From Nageia nagi (taxonomy: Eukaryota; Pinophyta): a stretch of 64,000 bases of DNA. A program made the position numbers and the translations under genes. The stretch's first letter is position 1, and the number at the start of each line of letters is the position of its first letter. The stretch spans positions 156,364,001 through 156,428,000 of the forward strand of contig JBITNC010000001.1 of assembly GCA_050084985.1 (NCBI GenBank), written 5' to 3'. Below the pieces are notes generated by a model. It saw only the letters and a program-made list of their open reading frames with translations. It searched no databases and had not been told where the DNA came from. Below, piece by piece: positions 60,108-64,000 of this stretch.

Positions 60108-60330
60108 CACCGACGTTTATACAGGAAACACTGGCGTTTAATACCAGTCGCTGGCGTTTATTTACAGTCACCGGTGTTTAGTTACAGGAACACTGGCGTT
60201 CAATACCAGTCGTCGACGTTTAGTTACAGGAACGCTGGCGTTCAATACCAGTCGTCGGTGTTTAGTTACAGTCACCGGTGTTCTATTACAATCGCTGGCA
60301 TTTAATACCAGTCGTCGGCGTTTCTGCAAC
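60108..60330. repeat. 20-21 bp array in element F leader, about 10-11 units
   Basis: Units vary around CGNCGGCGTTTAGTTACAGT. ATACCAG marks recur at 60141, 60203, 60245 and 60305, that is 62, 42 and 60 bp apart (multiples of 20-21). Cores include CACCGGTG (twice) and CGTCGACG, each a perfect palindrome, and GCTGGCGTT. The core matches that of the LTR array. The minus ORF 60422-60168, with a repeated RRLVLNAS motif, is a by-product. Confidence 0.8.
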
Positions 60331-60448
60331 AAATTCTTGAAAAAGCACAGAACCCGAAATTTGATGTTAGTACATGGAAAAATCCAAAAAACCAGAGAAT
60401 AGAAAGGTAGAATCATAAACAAAAAATCTCCCTCTCAATAACGGAGGG

Positions 60449-60466
60449 GCCCTCCTTCTAGCGCCA
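60449..60466 (-). promoter_or_regulatory. Element F primer-binding site
   Basis: The minus strand reads TGGCGCTAGAAGGAGGGC, three bases after the LTR end. TGG fits a tRNA CCA end; the TGGCGC start is common among plant gypsy elements, but the tRNA was not identified. The plus-strand segment 60443-60455 (GGAGGGGCCCTCC) is an inverted repeat that overlaps the end of the site. Confidence 0.8.
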
Positions 60467-60871
60467 GAATGTTGCAATGAAAATTGAGCTGGAATATAGA
60501 ATAACAAAAAATAACATTATTCTTCAATCTTCATTAAACCTCAAATTATATAACATAGATAGACATGGTGTAATTGCAAAATGATATTCAATCTCAGTTC
60601 AAACTACAATTTGCCCTTAGAAGGGACTTTTACAAATAAAGAGTATTAAATCTTCATTGTTTTTGAGTTTGCTTGCTTCTTCCCTTGATATGAGCAACCT
60701 GTAAATCCTACACACATGCAAAAGACAATAACATCAAAGCATCTATGTATGACAAGTATTAAAATGAAACTAGCATAAAACAATAAAATGTATGAGCTCA
60801 CAAGATTTTGGCAGCATTACCCTACTTCAAAAATGGGTTCAATTGGGGTTCATATTGCTTTGTATTAGCTT

Positions 60872-60882
60872 GTATTTATAGA
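60872..60882 (-). promoter_or_regulatory. TATA box of element F 5' LTR
   Basis: The minus strand reads TCTATAAATAC, the only good TATA match in the LTR, about 190 bp downstream of the 20-bp array. Confidence 0.6.
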
Positions 60883-61070
60883 TCTTGGATGAGATGTTCA
60901 AAGGCTGGAAAGAGGAAGTGAAAAGCCACCGTAGGTCATAACTGACCCCCTCTATCCACCTCATCTTGGAGAAACGAAGCGTTCCAACTTTCCCTCGCCA
61001 TTTTGGCTTATATTCGGCTGTTACAGAGTCGCCGGCGTTTGGATGTCGAACGTCGGTGACTGGATCAAAA

Positions 61071-61180
61071 TGCTGGCGTTTCAAGGCGAACGTCGGCGTT
61101 TCAAGGCGAACGCCGGCGTTTCAAGGCGAACGCTGGCGTTTCAAGGCAAACGCCGGCGTTTCAAGGCAAACGCCGGCGAC
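61071..61180. repeat. 20-bp array in element F 5' LTR, 5.5 units
   Basis: Units start at 61071, 61091, 61111, 61131 and 61151 with a half unit at 61171-61180; consensus CGCCGGCGTTTCAAGGCGAA. ACGCCGGCGT, spanning unit borders, is a perfect 10-base palindrome. Three more units are present than in the other LTR. CpG density is far above the rest of the window. Confidence 0.95.
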
Positions 61181-61384
61181 TGGTTAGCAGTTTTTATAAC
61201 AATATTGAAACGACCGCCAAATAGTCAATTTTTATCGAAAAGGGGTCATGTGACCACTCGTTTTGCATGTACTTGATGAGAGCTATCCAATAATGGAGTT
61301 TTCAGGCTTATTTGAGGCTTGTATAAAGAGTTATGATTAGTTTAATGTTTATTAGTTAAAGAGGGACATTTTTAGGTGTCTACA

Positions 61385-61389
61385 ACTTG
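61385..61389. repeat. Target-site duplication of element F (right), ACTTG
   Basis: Identical to 50108-50112; lies in the RT of copia element E. Confidence 0.93.
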
Positions 61390-61720
61390 AAATCAATTTG
61401 GTATACTATCAAACCAAAATGGTAAGCTAAAGTAAGAAGATAATAGATCATCTCAAGTCTAGGCCTTCTTTCTAGACATAACCATTAACAACTAGCTAGG
61501 ATTTGTATTACATAATATTTCCATCAATATTGTGCTTTAGCTTATAGATCCACTCGATTTCAATAATATTCCTATTATTTGGAGGAGGAAAAACCTACCA
61601 AGATCCATTCTTTCAGATTTGCTTTATATTATATTCTATTTTTGCTTTTCAATTTTCATTGGCCAACACTTTTTTGAAGTTAGAGGGCTCAAAGAGGGAA
61701 GATTACATCAAGGCATAGTT
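61389..61720 (-). pseudogene. Copia element E reverse transcriptase, N-terminal part only
   Basis: Text reads PPPNNRNIIEIEWIYKLKHNIDG, LVVNGYV, KEGLDL and then LAYHFGLIVYQIDFK up to the insertion. This corresponds to the copia block 'p.gkkpIgckWVyKiK…lVAkGytQkeGiDy…vhQmDvKtAFLnG'. The catalytic core (YVDD region) is missing both here and beyond element F. The next codons after the insertion encode RNase H, so the RT core was deleted. Confidence 0.82.
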
Positions 61721-61861
61721 GGTGATTTGATCACCCCCCCTTGATTATTATTGGGTCACTCTTTTGGTGAAATTATCATCCAACATTTGAGACTATGGAT
61801 GATCCTATGAAATCCTCATCTTGGAAGTAGTGGATTGGGCATTGAGGGTGGGAAGGTTATT

Positions 61862-62900
61862 AGGGCTCTTCTAGACTAGAGGAAATAGAGTCTTTATACT
61901 CAGGGACAATACCAAAAGTGTTATATACCTTTGAATAAACTTCCCCTTTATCAAATATCACATTTTGGTTGATGTGTAGCTTAGCAAATATGGGATCATA
62001 GCACCTGTAGGCTTTGAAATCATTAAAGTATCTAACAAAGATACATTTAATGTATTTTTCATCCAATTTATGCCTATTCTTCTTAGGAATATGCACATAA
62101 CATGTGAAGCCAAATATCCTCAGGTGAGAGATACGTGGTTTCTTACCAAACCAAGCTATAAATGATAGTGTGGACAACTTCCCCCCATAATTTTTTATCC
62201 TTACCCATATCCTATAGCATGCACCAAGCCATTTCAATAACCTTATCATTTTTCCTTTTTACAACATCATTCTTCTAAGGAGTATAGATAGTTGTATATT
62301 ATCGCTTAATCCCATATGTGTTGTAGTAGTCTTTGAACTCATTAGAAATGAATTTACCACCCTTGTACATCTAGAAGTTCTTTAGAGTATGGCCAGATTG
62401 ATTCACAACCAATTATTTGAACTTAACAAAGCAATAAATATCATTGAATTGGCCTACAAAAAATATAACTAACTCATGTGAGAATAATCATCAATAAAAA
62501 TAAGCATATACCTACACTTGGCAATGTTGGTATTCTGCATATGGACACAAAGATTCACATGTAGCAATTTTAGGGGTGTCTTGGCATAGTATGGGTGGGT
62601 GAGAAACTTATCATAGTGTTGTTTCCCAAAAATGTAGCTCTCACACATAATGTATAATGGATTGAAGAAGGTTTACCTACCTCTCACATGCTTATGCATT
62701 TCACATAATGAGTTGAATTTGATTTCCATTTAACTTCCATCGACTACATCTTGAGCATATACATTCTAATCTTAGTCATGAGAATAGTGATGACAACTTA
62801 TCAATTGGTCTTATTTGTGATTATGTAGCTTTTCTTCTTGAAAACTAGCATGTATTTTTTAAGCACATCTAATCAATACTAAGGAGATTATGGTATCATC
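61862..62900 (-). pseudogene. Copia element E GAG-pre-integrase and integrase
   Basis: Around 62800-62560 the text reads NPLYIMCESYIFGKQHYDKF, HPYYAKTPLKLLHVNLCV and MLIFIDDYSHMS, the pre-integrase and first catalytic block. The open frame 62249-61862 is the C-terminal part: AWFGKKPRISHLRIFGFTCYVHI, KLDEKYIKCIFVRYFNDFKAYRCYD and INQNVIFDKGE. It matches the copia integrase-RT linker closely. Confidence 0.88.
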
Positions 62901-63059
62901 ATACCCAAGACATACAAAGTATCATGCACATGCATGATCTTATTGGTCTTTGATTTGAAAGTAATGGAATCTTTATTCATAATACTGACTTATTTTTTAT
63001 CATCAAACCTAATTTTTCCAATGTTATTCTTCTCAAAGTTAACATGCAAGCTCTTATTT

Positions 63060-64000
63060 ACAGTTATAAGATTGAAAAACCATTTTCTAAATACCAAATA
63101 TGATCATCAACAACTTCAAAGTTGTTATATATCAGAAATAGGTTGACATCACTACTAAAATATTTAGTGATGTTAACTTTTAGTTATTTCTTCTTCTTCT
63201 ATAAATATTATTATTTCATACAACTATCTTTACCATAGAGGTCATAATGCCAATGGGTTGAGCTCTAGCTATGACCTTATGAGCAGCCTATTTCTCTACC
63301 ATGGTCACCTTTGCAACCTTTATCACCATGACCTCTATTGTGACCTCTTAAAGAAGAGTTGGAATTAGAGGAAGTAGAGTCTTGATTATTCATTCTAATC
63401 TTGCATTGGAAATCTTGATCAAGGTCCTCATACCTATCTTTGATCCTTTACTCATAGGTTTTTAAGATTCTAAGAAACTTAATTAGAGTGAGTTGGGACA
63501 AGTCCCTAGAATTCTCTATTACAATAGTGATGGTATCAAACCATTGGGGAAGGATTATAAGAACTTTTTCAATAATTCATGTGTCATGAATATCCTCACC
63601 ATGAGAATGAATGGTATTGACCAGGTTCTAAATTTTGTTCATGAAAACCTCAATGGTCTCTCCATCAGCCATTTTTAGAGATTCAATGTCTATCTAGAGC
63701 ATTTGTAGCTTGGATACTTTTATCTTGATGAATCCCTTGTAGGAAATCTCAAGCATGTCCAAAGCAACCTTTGAAATGCTACATTCTAGTATCTTAGGGA
63801 AGATTGAAAACAATATCCCACTTTGTAATGAAAACAAGGCTTTTAGCATCCTTCTTCTAGGTTTCCAAAAGTTTCTTTTTCTCATCTATTGAAAGTAGTG
63901 TAAATGTCACTCCATCTACTTATGTATAACCCTAGGAGACAAGAGTCCTTAGGTATTAAAAGATGAAAAAAGTTCTCATTCTGATGCTTCAATATTCAAA
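63060..64000 (-). pseudogene. Copia element E gag and protease
   Basis: The open frame 63885-63694 and neighbouring text read KALFSLQSGILFSIFPKILE, SKVALDMLEISYKGFIKIKV, LQMLxIDIESLKMADGETIEVFMNKI and DLSQLTLIKFLRILKTYE. That is the copia-type gag polypeptide. A basic, glycine-rich segment near 63340 (RGHNRGHGDKGCKGDHGREIGC) takes the knuckle position. Near 63090, HIWYLENGFSIL matches the protease active-site strand 'WyLDSGcS.Hmt' with the catalytic Asp and Ser changed. Confidence 0.8.

Larger units (their letters stand above)
50113..61384 (-). mobile_element. Element F: young, nested, pol-less gag-protease LTR retrotransposon (11.3 kb)
   Basis: LTRs at 50113-50982 and 60470-61384 begin TGTTGCAATG and end GGTGTCTACA. 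The flanking duplication ACTTG is perfect (50108-50112, 61385-61389). A primer-binding site (60466-60449) and a polypurine tract (50996-50983) fit a minus-strand element. Outside the 20-bp array and one 15-bp indel only about five base differences between the LTRs were counted, so it is much younger than element B. The only coding frame is Gag-protease (58365-55228). No RT, RNase H or integrase motif was found in 50997-55227. The protease D-x-G-S motif and knuckle type point to the Tat lineage. Confidence 0.95.
60470..61384 (-). repeat. Element F 5' LTR (915 bp)
   Basis: Same ends as 50113-50982. A TATA-type CTATAAATA on the minus strand lies at about 60882-60872, which places the 20-bp array (61071-61180) upstream of it in U3. 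Starting transcription for the element is its expected role. Confidence 0.96.
61385..64000 (-). mobile_element. Copia element E, proximal part (gag to start of RT), truncated by window end
   Basis: Minus-strand text gives, in order, copia gag (63990-63400), protease, GAG-pre-integrase, integrase and the N-terminal RT. It stops at the element F insertion and resumes at 50112 with RNase H. This is the Ty1/copia order (integrase before RT), unlike the gypsy elements. Stops and frame changes are frequent, so it is inactive. The 5' LTR lies beyond 64000. Confidence 0.88.

Noticed and set aside
60168-60422. Minus-strand ORF with repeated RRLVLNAS
   Set aside because: By-product of the 20-21 bp leader array; no initiation context and no family match.
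1-64000. CRISPR arrays, bacterial operons, ribosome-binding sites
   Set aside because: The content is plant nuclear repeat DNA; tandem arrays here lack the repeat-spacer pattern and no bacterial gene was seen.

Overview
The window reads as intergenic DNA from a large, AT-rich, repeat-dense plant nuclear genome. Nearly everything recognisable is an LTR retrotransposon of a plant lineage: Ty3/gypsy elements of the Tat type (DxG proteases and archaeal-type RNase H domains beside the usual gypsy RNase H) and one Ty1/copia element. There are also a tRNA-derived SINE, a pentatricopeptide-repeat (PPR) pseudogene and several minisatellites. No intact host gene and no functional RNA gene was found. 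Old, heavily mutated elements with long unique-looking spacers would suit a gymnosperm such as a conifer, but this is inference; the sequence shows only a seed-plant-like repeat landscape.

Layout. 1-7.2 kb: spacer with an LTR-like promoter, a minus-strand PPR pseudogene (about 1.33-1.87 kb), a weak coding-like remnant (4.15-4.86 kb) and three adjacent minisatellites (5.98-6.58 kb). 7.2-16.3 kb: Tat-type element A on the minus strand, ordered gag, protease, archaeal-type RNase H, RT, gypsy RNase H, integrase, with a further degraded ORF beyond integrase. 18.15-24.42 kb: Tat-type element C, minus strand, with a second archaeal-type RNase H placed after RT. 26.95-35.37 kb: element B, minus strand, complete with about 626-bp LTRs and TATAG target duplications. 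36.28-36.98 kb: a GC-richer island with promoter-like motifs. 38.50-38.72 kb: a SINE with 17-bp target duplications. 40.25-41.09 kb: unrecognised ORFs. 43.0-43.5 kb: a GA microsatellite and a 207-bp-period duplication. 44.09-48.34 kb: element D, a plus-strand gag-only LTR element. 48.34 kb to the end: copia element E (minus strand), split by the youngest insertion, element F (50.11-61.38 kb).

Element F is the most interesting object. It is 11.3 kb, has LTRs of 870 and 915 bp that are nearly identical outside one repeat array, a perfect ACTTG target duplication, a primer-binding site and a polypurine tract. It encodes only a Gag-protease frame (three in-frame stops in the upstream part). Where pol should be there are about 4.2 kb of degenerate tandem repeats. 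Its LTRs and its leader both carry short arrays of a 20-21 bp unit centred on CGGCGTTT, with three units more in one LTR than in the other. It inserted exactly at the junction of a deletion that had already fused the start of a copia RT to a copia RNase H.

How the parts would work together: A, B and C once encoded their own replication proteins and are now dead (many stops, YVND in place of YVDD in two RTs). D and F lack pol and could only have moved with enzymes supplied in trans. All assignments come from reading translated motifs by eye; no database search was run.
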